Assembly (NCBI RefSeq): GCF_002760435.1
Contig: NZ_AUUU01000121.1
Location: forward strand, 62,001-126,000
DNA: 64,000 nt
Source: Clostridium sp. LS
GTDB lineage: Bacteria; Bacillota; Clostridia; Clostridiales; Clostridiaceae
Direction of reading: 5' to 3'
Shown piece by piece: positions 42,865 to 51,294 of the stretch. The translations under genes and the position numbers were made by a program. A model generated the notes under the pieces. The model saw only the letters and a program-made list of their open reading frames with translations, had not been told where the DNA came from and searched no databases. Positions within the stretch are counted from its first letter, which is position 1. The number at the start of each line of letters is the position of its first letter.

Positions 42865-44235
42865 ATGGTTACAGCAACAAAAACATCAAATGATTTAGTT
42901 GATCTTTCATATAAATCAGCAAAGACGGATTTTACAAATAAAAGTGTTTCAGATTTATATAAGAAAGCAGATACAAATAGAACTACTTCTAAAAATGAAG
43001 ATTTTAAAGAAGTTTTAAATTCAAAGACTAGTTCTAAAAATGAAGATACTGAGAAAGTAAGTGACGTTAATAATAATCAACCTACAAGCGAAGAGACTGA
43101 TGCTCAAAAACTTGATGAGTTAAAAGACAAACTTGAAAAAATGGAGAAGGATAGCGAATCAGGTAAAACTGTTTCAAAAGATGATCTTAAAGAAATTTTA
43201 TCAGAGTTATATAATTTACTTGTTAAGCTGGGGAACAAAGACTCTAACTTGAAGACTGATGTTAAATTAAATTCTGAGTCTTTAGAGATGATGCTTAAGG
43301 GAATTACTGATCAAAAATCTTCTATCAGTGATTTAAATAGCATTTTGGAAAATATGTCTGAACTTTTAAAAAATGATTCCGTAAAGAATAGTTTAGATAA
43401 TGATTCATTAAAGCTAATGGAAAAACTTTTGAATAATTTAAGTTCTAATCTTGCTGATGATAATTCTGAATCCACTAAAGGCATAAAAAACAATCTAAAA
43501 AATTTAATGTCTGAAATATCCAATATTTTAGGTAATAAACAGAATGAAAATGGAGGAGTTTTTGAACTTAAAGATATGCTAAATCAAAGTTATTCACAAA
43601 GTGATAATGAAAGTTCAACTGAAAGCAATGATACTGAGGCTTCAAAAGATAATAAAGTAGTATCAAAAGAAGATAAATTTTTAAATTCTTTACTTGATGA
43701 TAAAAAAGATGATTCATTAAATAAAATTAATTTGTTTGCATCAAGAAGCTCAGCTATTCAAAATCAAGGGGTTAATACTGTAAGAGGGCTTACAATTAAT
43801 AAGGCTACCTTTGTAGATGATTTAATAAAAGATGTTAAATATATGAATACTAATTCACTTAAGGAATTAACAGTAAAGGTTAATCCAGGTAATTTGGGAG
43901 AAATAACTATTAAATTAATACAAGAAGATGGTCTTATGAAGGCTAACTTAAAAGCTAATTCCAAGGAAACAACTTCTTTACTTTCACAAAATTTAACTGA
44001 GATAAAAAAACAATTAGGTGAACAAAATATTAAAATTGCAGATGTAAATATTGAGCTCTATCATGATGATACTACGCATTTTAGCGGAAAAGATTTTGCG
44101 GGAAATTTTGCTGGAGAACAAAATAAGCAAAATAATAGTTCACAAAGTAATGTATCAAATGAGCAAGTTACTTCTAGCGATTCTTTAGCGGAAAATTTAG
44201 CTAAAGACAATAGTAATATAAACATGTTTGCATAG
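42865..44235 (+). CDS. fliK: Flagellar hook-length control protein FliK
   Basis: 456 residues. It has a long, low-complexity Ser/Asp/Lys-rich N-terminal stretch and a C-terminal hook-domain (LKELTVKVNPGNLGEITIKL, LLSQNLTEIKKQLGEQNIK) typical of FliK T3S4 domains. It measures the hook and switches export specificity via FlhB. ATG 42865 follows AGGGGGTGAG; GTG 42856 lies in that RBS. It is directly before flgD, as usual. Confidence 0.88.
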   Translation: MVTATKTSNDLVDLSYKSAKTDFTNKSVSDLYKKADTNRTTSKNEDFKEVLNSKTSSKNEDTEKVSDVNNNQPTSEETDAQKLDELKDKLEKMEKDSESGKTVSKDDLKEILSELYNLLVKLGNKDSNLKTDVKLNSESLEMMLKGITDQKSSISDLNSILENMSELLKNDSVKNSLDNDSLKLMEKLLNNLSSNLADDNSESTKGIKNNLKNLMSEISNILGNKQNENGGVFELKDMLNQSYSQSDNESSTESNDTEASKDNKVVSKEDKFLNSLLDDKKDDSLNKINLFASRSSAIQNQGVNTVRGLTINKATFVDDLIKDVKYMNTNSLKELTVKVNPGNLGEITIKLIQEDGLMKANLKANSKETTSLLSQNLTEIKKQLGEQNIKIADVNIELYHDDTTHFSGKDFAGNFAGEQNKQNNSSQSNVSNEQVTSSDSLAENLAKDNSNINMFA

Positions 44236-44247
44236 GAGGTGGATTAT

Positions 44248-45117
44248 ATGGCTATACAAGTAACAGATGACGTAACGAAAAGCGCGACCGATAGAGGAAC
44301 ACCCATTAAGAAAAAGAGCGATAGTGGTGTTAGTAAAGATGGTTTTTTAAAGATTTTAGCTGCACAATTAAGTAATTTAGATCCTACTCAAAACCAAGAT
44401 TCAAGTGCATATGTTGCACAAATGGCTCAATTTGCTTCTCTTGAACAAATGCAAAATTTAAATACAACTATGTCAGATTCTGCATATCAACAAATGGTTG
44501 GAAAGTTAGTTACAATAAACGAAACTACTGACGATGGAAAATCATATATTCAAGGGTATGTAACTGAAGTAATTAAAAAATCTACAGGTACTTTTGTAAA
44601 GTTGAACATTAATGGAAAAACTGAAGAAGTTGATGCTTCAAAGGTTATAGGTGTTGTTCAGTCAACAGACAGCAATACAGCAGCAAATAGTAGAGCAGCT
44701 CTTAATTCAGATTTTATGGCAGCCTCAGCATTGGCGGCAAAGAATCAAAATGTTGTTTTAGCAGAAGTAGGAGATGATGGTACTACTACTTTAATAAAGG
44801 GAAAAGCAGTAGGTGCATACATTGATACTGTAAATAGTCCAACAGTAAAGATAAAGGTTGAGCTTTTAGATGATAAAGGAAATTCAACGGGGGAAACAAA
44901 GACTTATAGCTATGGTGATATTGTAAGAGCTGGTGATTTAACATCTGATGAAATGGATGTAAAATTACCTTCAACTAGTACTTCAACTACAGATACTTCA
45001 TCAAGTACAAGTTCTTCAGGGAGTACATCAAGTTCAAGTACTTCAACAAGTGGAACATCAGTAAACACTATTTCAGATACAACTGGCAGTACTTCGACAA
45101 ATAGTACTACAGCTTAG
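44248..45117 (+). CDS. flgD: Flagellar hook assembly scaffold FlgD
   Basis: 289 residues. DGFLKILAAQLSNLDPTQNQD and YVAQMAQFASLEQMQNLN are the FlgD N-terminal cap motifs. A divergent middle domain and a Ser/Thr-rich C-terminal tail (STSTTDTSSSTSSSGSTSS) follow. The tail could be flexible or glycosylated; that is speculative. FlgD caps the growing hook. ATG 44248 follows AGGAGGTGG. Confidence 0.92.
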   Translation: MAIQVTDDVTKSATDRGTPIKKKSDSGVSKDGFLKILAAQLSNLDPTQNQDSSAYVAQMAQFASLEQMQNLNTTMSDSAYQQMVGKLVTINETTDDGKSYIQGYVTEVIKKSTGTFVKLNINGKTEEVDASKVIGVVQSTDSNTAANSRAALNSDFMAASALAAKNQNVVLAEVGDDGTTTLIKGKAVGAYIDTVNSPTVKIKVELLDDKGNSTGETKTYSYGDIVRAGDLTSDEMDVKLPSTSTSTTDTSSSTSSSGSTSSSSTSTSGTSVNTISDTTGSTSTNSTTA

Positions 45118-45137
45118 ATAAGAATGTAGGAATATAA

Positions 45138-45533
45138 ATGAGTTATAGAATTATAAACGGACAAGCATATCCTGTTGGAAACATTGGACAACTTACTACT
45201 GCGCAAACTAAAACTAATAAAGAAGTAAGTAGTAAAGACAAGACAAGATTCCAAGATGTTCTAGATATTGCTAAGAATAGTGATGATGGTTTTACTGTAT
45301 CAAAACATGCAGCTCTAAGACTTCGTGAAATCAATTTTACAGAAGACGATATGAAACAAATAGAAAAGGGTTTTGAAATAGCTAAAGACAAAAATTCAAA
45401 AAATACTGTTATGTTATATAAGGATATAGCATTAATCGCAAGTGTTGAAAATAAAACCTTAATAACAGCTGTTGAAAAAGAAAGAGCCAAGGATAACATA
45501 TTTACGAATGTAGATAGTGTTGTAATTTTATAG
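45138..45533 (+). CDS. TIGR02530-type flagellar operon protein
   Basis: 131 residues. FQDVLDIAKNSDDGFTVSKHA, ALRLREINFTEDDMKQIEKG and NTVMLYKDIALIASVENKT are as in the conserved flagellar operon protein family TIGR02530, always near flgD-flgE and without settled function. Its RBS (TAGGAA) is weak, so translation probably depends on upstream flow. No signal peptide or membrane segment is seen. Confidence 0.85.
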   Translation: MSYRIINGQAYPVGNIGQLTTAQTKTNKEVSSKDKTRFQDVLDIAKNSDDGFTVSKHAALRLREINFTEDDMKQIEKGFEIAKDKNSKNTVMLYKDIALIASVENKTLITAVEKERAKDNIFTNVDSVVIL

Positions 45534-45564
45534 CTGGACTTAGGTCAGTTAAAAGTTCAAAATT

Positions 45565-45686
45565 AGAAGTTAGAAGTTAAGGAACAAATCACTACGTGAT
45601 TTAAAAATATTTAAAGGAATGCCTATGGCATTTCAACCATAAATTTATAACTTATAACTTATAACTTATAACTTATAACTTATAAC
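45565..45686. repeat. Composite AT-rich palindromic repeat before flgE
   Basis: A left arm with TTAGAAG x2 is inversely related to a right arm with six TTATAAC heptamers (45645-45686). Between them are AAATCAC-TAC-GTGATTT (45586-45602) and AATGCC-TAT-GGCATT (45618-45632). It looks like a nonautonomous MITE-like element or a folded leader; it carries no ORF. Confidence 0.7.
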
Positions 45687-45763
45687 TGGTACGCGGGGGC
45701 TAAGACTTGTGGAATGACAGAAGCAAGTTAAATAAATATTATATATAATTGGGAGGTACGTTT

Positions 45764-46849
45764 ATGTTAAGATGTATGTATTCTGGAATAAGCGGAATGA
45801 AGGTTAACCAAACTAAATTAGATGTTATAGGTAATAATATAGCCAATGTAGGAACAACAGCTTTTAAATCTTCAAGTGCAAGATTTAAAGATATGCTTTA
45901 TCAAAATGCAGGAGAAGCAACAGCTCCAACTTCAGTGCTTGGAGGTACAAATGCTAAGCAAATAGGTCTTGGTGCACAGCTTTCAAGTATAAATAAAATG
46001 ATGGGACAAGGAAATGCCTTATCTACAGGAAGAAGTCTTGATATGTGTATTGATGGAGATGGATATCTAGTTGTAGCTAAAGGTGATATTACCGCAGGAA
46101 TTGGAGTTGACCAAACTACAGGTGCAGGAGCAACTGCAGCTGGTACGACTGGAACACTTTCTGAAACTTTATTTACAAGAGATGGAAATTTAACATTAGA
46201 TTATAAAGGGAATTTATTAACTGCTGATGGGCATAGAGTTATGGGATATTATTTAACTAGTGCTACAAATACTGGTGGAACTGCTAATGCAAAAAGTTTG
46301 GCATATGACAATACTAATGATATTTTAAATGCTACTTATGTAAACGCAGATTCTAAAGATTTAAAAGTAGAAACTGATAATACATTAAAACCTTTGGCAA
46401 TACCAGATAGCGTTACTATTTCTGGATCTGGAGCAACAGCAGTAACGCAACCTGTTAAGAAATTTGAAATCGGAAAAGATGGTATTATCGTAGCAGTATT
46501 AGGAGATGGTAAAAGAGCTGCCATTGGACAAATGGCTATGGCAAGTTTTAAGAACCCAGAAGGTTTAACTGACCTTGGTGGAAATATGTGTCTAAACTCT
46601 TCAAACTCAGGACCAATAGTTTATAAAACTGGAAAAGCTGACACTAGTGCATCAACTTCAACAACAACTGCTACTGGCAATCAAGGTGGTTTTGGAGATA
46701 TCCTTCAAGGAACTTTAGAAGGATCAAATGTAGATTTAACTGAACAATTTACTGATATGATTACAGCAACTAGAAGTTTCCAAGCTGCTTCAAAAATGAT
46801 AAGCACTGGAGATGAAATTCTTCAAACTATCACTGGATTAATGAGATAA
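45764..46849 (+). CDS. flgE: Flagellar hook protein FlgE
   Basis: 361 residues. MYSGISGMKVNQTKLDVIGN, then NIANVGTTAFKSS, at the N-terminus, and LEGSNVDLTEQFTDMITATR, then SFQAASKMI, at the C-terminus are the hook/rod signatures. The length and position after flgD identify it as hook rather than FlgG. ATG 45764 is 7 bases after GGGAGG; the in-frame TTG 45749 lies before that RBS. It is preceded and followed by palindromic repeats. Confidence 0.93.
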   Translation: MLRCMYSGISGMKVNQTKLDVIGNNIANVGTTAFKSSSARFKDMLYQNAGEATAPTSVLGGTNAKQIGLGAQLSSINKMMGQGNALSTGRSLDMCIDGDGYLVVAKGDITAGIGVDQTTGAGATAAGTTGTLSETLFTRDGNLTLDYKGNLLTADGHRVMGYYLTSATNTGGTANAKSLAYDNTNDILNATYVNADSKDLKVETDNTLKPLAIPDSVTISGSGATAVTQPVKKFEIGKDGIIVAVLGDGKRAAIGQMAMASFKNPEGLTDLGGNMCLNSSNSGPIVYKTGKADTSASTSTTTATGNQGGFGDILQGTLEGSNVDLTEQFTDMITATRSFQAASKMISTGDEILQTITGLMR

Positions 46850-46860
46850 ACTTAAAGAAA

Positions 46861-46999
46861 TTAATGATGAATGGTTAATAATGAATGATTATGGATGAAA
46901 TCCTTAGGGAATTTCTTTAAGGAATAAAGCGTGCGAAGCATCAAGAATTAATGAAAAGCATAAGCTTTTCATCCTCAATCATTCACTATTCATCATTAA
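46861..46999. repeat. Composite inverted repeat after flgE
   Basis: The left arm (46861-46897) and the right arm (46970-46999) are inversely complementary over about 28 bases, with one 7-base gap. Inside lies ATGAAAAGC-ATAA-GCTTTTCAT (46951-46972), a perfect 9-bp stem, and a GAAATCC...GAATTTC palindrome. MITE-like. Confidence 0.7.
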
Positions 47000-47029
47000 T
47001 CATTCATTAAGAAGCATATATGCACACTA

Positions 47030-47122
47030 CACAATGCACAATTAGAAATTGTTGTATTATATTGGAATATTTTTATCTTTTAATATTAAAACTAATATTA
47101 TATTATTTAATTGTGTATTGTG
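47030..47122. repeat. Terminal inverted repeat before flbD
   Basis: CACAATGCACAATTA (47030-47044) pairs with TAATTGTGTATTGTG (47108-47122), 15 bp with one G-U, enclosing 63 AT-rich bases. The element has no coding capacity. Confidence 0.65.
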
Positions 47123-47154
47123 AACTGTACATTTATTTTAAAGGGGTGAGTTTT

Positions 47155-47346
47155 ATGATAGAAGTAACTGGAATGAATCATGAACATTTTATTTTAAACG
47201 CTGATCATATTGAAAAAATAGAAGAAGTACCAGAGACAATAATTACATTAACAAATGGCAGAAAGTATATAGTTCTAGAAAGCATTGATGAAGTAAAAAG
47301 GTCTGTTATAGAATATAAAAATAAGATCTTTACTTACAAAATATAA
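47155..47346 (+). CDS. flbD: FlbD-family flagellar protein
   Basis: 63 residues. MIEVTGMNHEHFILNADHIE and TIITLTNGRKYIVLESIDEV match the small FlbD family of clostridial and spirochaetal flagellar operons, of unknown role. ATG 47155 follows AAGGGGTGAG; the frame is open upstream but the RBS decides the start. Next is fliL after 91 bases. Confidence 0.85.
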   Translation: MIEVTGMNHEHFILNADHIEKIEEVPETIITLTNGRKYIVLESIDEVKRSVIEYKNKIFTYKI

Positions 47347-47437
47347 GTGTAAGTAATATTGTTAATAAAGTAAGCAAATTTTCAATTAATGGGGTTTAAA
47401 ATTTTAGAATTGTTGGAAGTAATAAGGAGTGATAACA

Positions 47438-47917
47438 ATGGCTTTTGGAAAAGGAAAAGAAAAAGGGGAAAATACTGGAAAAAGCAATAAAGGAGTTATG
47501 ATAATTCTATTTATCTTAGGATTACTTGTTTTAGGTGGAGCAACTTTTGGTGGAGTGTATTTATTTATGAAAACTAATAAAACAGTAGAAGCACAAGAAG
47601 TTGTAGTTGAAAACGCATATTTAGATTTGCCTGAGTTTACTGTTAATTTAGCTGATGAAGGTGGAAAAAGATATTTTAAGGGAGAGATCTCATTAGGTTA
47701 TGATAAGACTAAAACAAAACTTCAAGAAGAATTAACAACTAATCAAGTAGTTGTAAGAGATGATATTATTTTTTATTTTAAAAGTCAAAAAGCAGATTTT
47801 ATAAATAATGTTGCAAACAAAGACAGCATAAAGAAGCAATTGATTGAGGCAATTAATAAAGATTTGACTAAGGGTAAAATTACCGATATAAGATTCAAAA
47901 GTATGATAGTACAGTAG
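47438..47917 (+). CDS. fliL: Flagellar basal-body-associated protein FliL
   Basis: 159 residues. A short charged cytoplasmic end (GKGKEKGENTGKSNKG) is followed by one TM (VMIILFILGLLVLGGATFGG) and an extracytoplasmic FliL domain (LDLPEFTVNLADEGGKRYFK, KQLIEAINKDLTKGKITD). It stabilises the motor-stator interface. ATG 47438 follows AAGGAGTGAT. Confidence 0.92.
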   Translation: MAFGKGKEKGENTGKSNKGVMIILFILGLLVLGGATFGGVYLFMKTNKTVEAQEVVVENAYLDLPEFTVNLADEGGKRYFKGEISLGYDKTKTKLQEELTTNQVVVRDDIIFYFKSQKADFINNVANKDSIKKQLIEAINKDLTKGKITDIRFKSMIVQ

Positions 47918-47926
47918 GTAAAGGAA

Positions 47927-48328
47927 ATGAATTTTGAATTTTTAGGCATGATTGTACAACTCATTTTAGCATTAGGGGTTACATTAGGATTAATGTTTTT
48001 AAGTTTTAAATTAATGGGAACAAAGCTTAATACTATTAATAATAATAAATATGTTAAGGTGATTGAGAGAGTACAAGTAACAAAAGAAAATGCTATTTTA
48101 ATAGTTAAAATTGGAAATAAAGGATATGTAATGACTAGTACTGCAGGACATATGGAAAAACTATCAGAACTGTCTATAGAAGAAATTAATGTTATTGAAG
48201 AGAATAAAAAGAAGGCTGCTTATGAGATGACCGAAAATTATAATAATTTAATACGACAATTAAAAAGAAGTTTTTCTAAGATAGTAAAGAATAAAGGATC
48301 AAAGGAAGAGAAACATGAAAAAGAATAA
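47927..48328 (+). CDS. fliO: Flagellar export component FliO (FliZ-type)
   Basis: 133 residues. One N-terminal TM (MIVQLILALGVTLGLMFLSF) and a small cytoplasmic domain (KVIERVQVTKENAILIVKIG, then KGYVMTST) are the FliO pattern, and a charged C-terminal tail ends in KEEKHEKE. FliO helps assemble the FliP core. It overlaps fliP by 14 bases. Confidence 0.85.
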   Translation: MNFEFLGMIVQLILALGVTLGLMFLSFKLMGTKLNTINNNKYVKVIERVQVTKENAILIVKIGNKGYVMTSTAGHMEKLSELSIEEINVIEENKKKAAYEMTENYNNLIRQLKRSFSKIVKNKGSKEEKHEKE

Positions 48329-49094
48329 AAAAAGAATTGTATTTACTCTCATGATAACTCTTGGAATTATGATGTTTTGCACTATAAATGCATATGCGGC
48401 TCCGAGTAGTACAAATTTACCTCAATTAAATATCTCTCTTGGGGATGGAAATGGGACACCACAGGATTATGTGTCTAGCATTAAAATATTGATATTTTTT
48501 ACGATTTTATCATTATTACCATCTATAGTCATAATGATGACGTCCTTTACAAGAATAGTTGTTGTATTCTCTTTTCTTAAAAGTGCCATGGGAATACAGC
48601 AGTCTGTTCCAAATCAAATTCTAACAGGACTAGCTATATTTTTAACGTTATTCATTATGCAACCTGTTTATACTCAAATGAATACAAATGGAATCCAGCC
48701 TTATTTGGAAAATAAAATAACTCAGGAACAAGCATTAGAAGAAGTTTCAAAACCATTAAAAACATTTATGCTTAAGCAAACAAGAGATAAAGATTTAGAG
48801 TTATTTGTAGAACTTGGAAAAGTGGACAAGGATAGTTTAACAAAAGATAATGTATCATTTACAACTTTAATTCCAGCTTTTGCAATTAGTGAATTAAAAA
48901 CAGCCTTTCAAATAGGTTTTTTAATATATTTACCGTTTTTGGTAATTGATATGGTAATATCCAGTGTGTTAATGTCAATGGGTATGTTTATGTTACCACC
49001 TACTATGGTATCTCTGCCTTTCAAGCTAATATTATTTGTTATGGTAGATGGTTGGTATTTATTAGTGCAATCTTTGATAAAGAGTTTTATGTGA
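48315..49094 (+). CDS. fliP: Flagellar export gate protein FliP
   Basis: 259 residues. Cleavable signal peptide (TLMITLGIMMFCTINAYA, cut after AYA) and four TM segments with MTSFTRIVVVFSFLKSA, TFMLKQTRDKDLELF, IPAFAISELKTAFQIGF and MGMFMLPPTMVSLPFKL. Core of the export gate with FliQ and FliR. Stop and next RBS are nested. Confidence 0.95.
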   Translation: MKKNKKRIVFTLMITLGIMMFCTINAYAAPSSTNLPQLNISLGDGNGTPQDYVSSIKILIFFTILSLLPSIVIMMTSFTRIVVVFSFLKSAMGIQQSVPNQILTGLAIFLTLFIMQPVYTQMNTNGIQPYLENKITQEQALEEVSKPLKTFMLKQTRDKDLELFVELGKVDKDSLTKDNVSFTTLIPAFAISELKTAFQIGFLIYLPFLVIDMVISSVLMSMGMFMLPPTMVSLPFKLILFVMVDGWYLLVQSLIKSFM

Positions 49095-49104
49095 GGTGAG
49101 CAGT

Positions 49105-49374
49105 ATGACACAAACTATGCTTAATGCTGTAGTTAAGGATACAATTGTAACAGCAGCAAAAGTTTCAGCACCAATATTAATAGTAGTTCTTGTATTAGGC
49201 TTAGTTATAAGTATTATACAGGCAACAACTCAAATTCAAGAGCAAACTTTAACTTTTGTACCTAAATTAGTAGCAGCAGCTATTGTTGGAATATTTTTAG
49301 GAAGCTGGATGTTAGAGACTATTATGTCTTTTACAACTAGGATTTTTGATTTAATTACAAAAGTAGTTACATAA
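49105..49374 (+). CDS. fliQ: Flagellar export gate protein FliQ
   Basis: 89 residues with two TM helices: ILIVVLVLGLVISIIQATTQ, QEQTLTFVPKLVAAAIVGIF and LGSWM. ATG 49105 follows GAGGTGAG; the GTG 49096 lies inside that RBS. Gate component between fliP and fliR-flhB. Confidence 0.94.
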   Translation: MTQTMLNAVVKDTIVTAAKVSAPILIVVLVLGLVISIIQATTQIQEQTLTFVPKLVAAAIVGIFLGSWMLETIMSFTTRIFDLITKVVT

Positions 49375-49388
49375 GGAGGTAAGGCACT

Positions 49389-51230
49389 GTGATAGATGCA
49401 GCTTACTTTCTTGCATTATTCCTAATTTTTTTAAGAATAACTTCATATTTTGTGGCTGTTCAAGTATTTTTTCCTACAGGAACACCTCAAGTTATGCAGG
49501 GAGTTTTTTCACTTATATTAGCATATGGAATTATGTCCGGAATAGATTATTCCACATTGAATACATTGAATAGCGGCTATATGTTAGTCTTTTATGCAAT
49601 AAGTGAAATAATGACAGGTCTTATATTAGGTTACATAACTAATTTAATTTTTCAAACAGTAAAATTAGCTGGATCTTGGATGGATATACATGCTGGATTT
49701 TCAATGGTAACAATACTAGATCCAACTAGTGAAACAGTATCAACTTTTTTGGGAAACTTTTCATATTTTATTTCTCTAGCATTCTTTTTTATTGTTGATG
49801 GACATCATATAGTAATAAACATGCTAGCAGAAAGTACAAAAATAATTCCCATAGGAAAAACAATTGTTTATCAAGAGACCTTAATGGGAGTTATGCATAC
49901 TATTTTTAATTTTTTTACATTGGGAATAAAAATTGCAATCCCATTAGTCTTAATAATTGTTATAACTGACGTATGCCTTGGACTAATTTCAAGAACAGTA
50001 CCAACAATCCCGATTATGATTTTTGGTATGCCTATTAAAAATATATTAGGACTTATAACATATATTATCTTATTGCCTTTAATGCTAAAGTTAATAGGAA
50101 ATGCCATAAGTAATTTACCTGATATTTTCCGGGAAATAGTCAATTTAATTCCGGCAGTACCATTAGCGTTTATTTTTGCAGATGACGATAAGACAGAAGA
50201 AGCAACGCCAAAGAAAAGATCAGATGCTAGAAAGAAAGGTCAAATAGCAAGAAGTAAAGATGTATCAGTAGCAGTTACAATGGTAGTTTGTACTTTATTA
50301 ATTAGTTCACTATGGGAAATGATAACTAATGGATTTAAGGACGTAATTGTTTATTTTTTAAGTTTTCCAATGTTAACAGATTTTAATCAAATATCACTTT
50401 CAAATATAGTAATTACTGTAATAATGAAAGTAGCTAATTGCCTATTGCCCTTTGCATTATCTATAATGGTGGGAGGAATAGCAGCAAGTTTACTTCAAAC
50501 AGGATTTATGATAACATATGAGCCTTTGAAACCTTCTTTTGGAAAGTTAAATCCTTTATCAGGAATGAAAAATATGTTATCTAGGAGAAGTTTAGTAGAT
50601 TTATCTAAGAATTTAGTTGTAATAACAATAGTGTCAATTATAGCATACAACTATATTGCATCGAATTACCAGAATATATTAGGTATTTCAAATTTATATT
50701 TACCTTCACTAAGCGGTGAAGTAAAAAACCTAGTGGTTAATATTTTTAAACAAATATGTATTGTACTTGTGATTATAGCGGCAATAGATTATTTCTTACA
50801 AGTTAGAATGCATAATAAAGATATGAAAATGACTAAGCAAGAAGTTAAAGATGAATTTAAGCAAGCTGAAGGAGATCCTCAAATAAAGAGTAAGATTAAG
50901 CAAAAGCAAAGAGAAATAGGTATGAGAAGAATGATGCAGTCTGTTGCAGATGCAACAGTTGTAATAACAAACCCTACTCACTTGGCAATTGCTATAAAAT
51001 ACGAGGAAGGATCAAATATGGAGGCGCCTAAGGTTGTAGCCAAAGGTGCTGATTATATAGCACTGAAAATAAAAGGCGTTGCTAAAGAAAATGATGTTCC
51101 AGTAATTGAAAACAAGCCCCTCGCACGACTAATGTATGATAGGGTAGAAATAGATGAGGAAATACCTCAAGATTTATATCAAGCTGTTGCTGAAATTTTA
51201 GTAATTGTAATGAAACTTAGAAAGAAATAG
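49389..51230 (+). CDS. fliR-flhB: Natural FliR-FlhB fusion
   Basis: 613 residues in one frame from GTG 49389. Residues 1-260 are FliR (LFLIFLRITSYFVAVQVFFP, PLVLIIVITDVCLGLISRTV). After a short join (IFADDDKTEEATPKKRSDAR), the rest is FlhB with four TMs and the autocleavage NPTH in VVITNPTHLAIAIKYEEG near residue 540. The joining stretch is also the true FlhB start (EEATPKKRxxAR). Such fusions are known in clostridia. FliR completes the gate and FlhB switches export specificity. Confidence 0.94.
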   Translation: MIDAAYFLALFLIFLRITSYFVAVQVFFPTGTPQVMQGVFSLILAYGIMSGIDYSTLNTLNSGYMLVFYAISEIMTGLILGYITNLIFQTVKLAGSWMDIHAGFSMVTILDPTSETVSTFLGNFSYFISLAFFFIVDGHHIVINMLAESTKIIPIGKTIVYQETLMGVMHTIFNFFTLGIKIAIPLVLIIVITDVCLGLISRTVPTIPIMIFGMPIKNILGLITYIILLPLMLKLIGNAISNLPDIFREIVNLIPAVPLAFIFADDDKTEEATPKKRSDARKKGQIARSKDVSVAVTMVVCTLLISSLWEMITNGFKDVIVYFLSFPMLTDFNQISLSNIVITVIMKVANCLLPFALSIMVGGIAASLLQTGFMITYEPLKPSFGKLNPLSGMKNMLSRRSLVDLSKNLVVITIVSIIAYNYIASNYQNILGISNLYLPSLSGEVKNLVVNIFKQICIVLVIIAAIDYFLQVRMHNKDMKMTKQEVKDEFKQAEGDPQIKSKIKQKQREIGMRRMMQSVADATVVITNPTHLAIAIKYEEGSNMEAPKVVAKGADYIALKIKGVAKENDVPVIENKPLARLMYDRVEIDEEIPQDLYQAVAEILVIVMKLRKK

Positions 51231-51294
51231 GATTTATCTATAAACAAATTAAGATTACAATGATAAATGGGAATAAAAATGGGAGGTTTGAGTT

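Larger units (their letters stand above)
46850..47154. other. Noncoding gap between flgE and flbD
   Basis: 305 bases with no ORF. It is filled by the two inverted-repeat elements at 46861-46999 and 47030-47122 and ends with the flbD RBS (AAGGGGTGAG). motA and motB, which often sit near this point, are absent. Confidence 0.7.

Noticed and set aside
45645..45686. CRISPR-like array
   Set aside because: The heptamers are contiguous, with no spacers and no cas genes.
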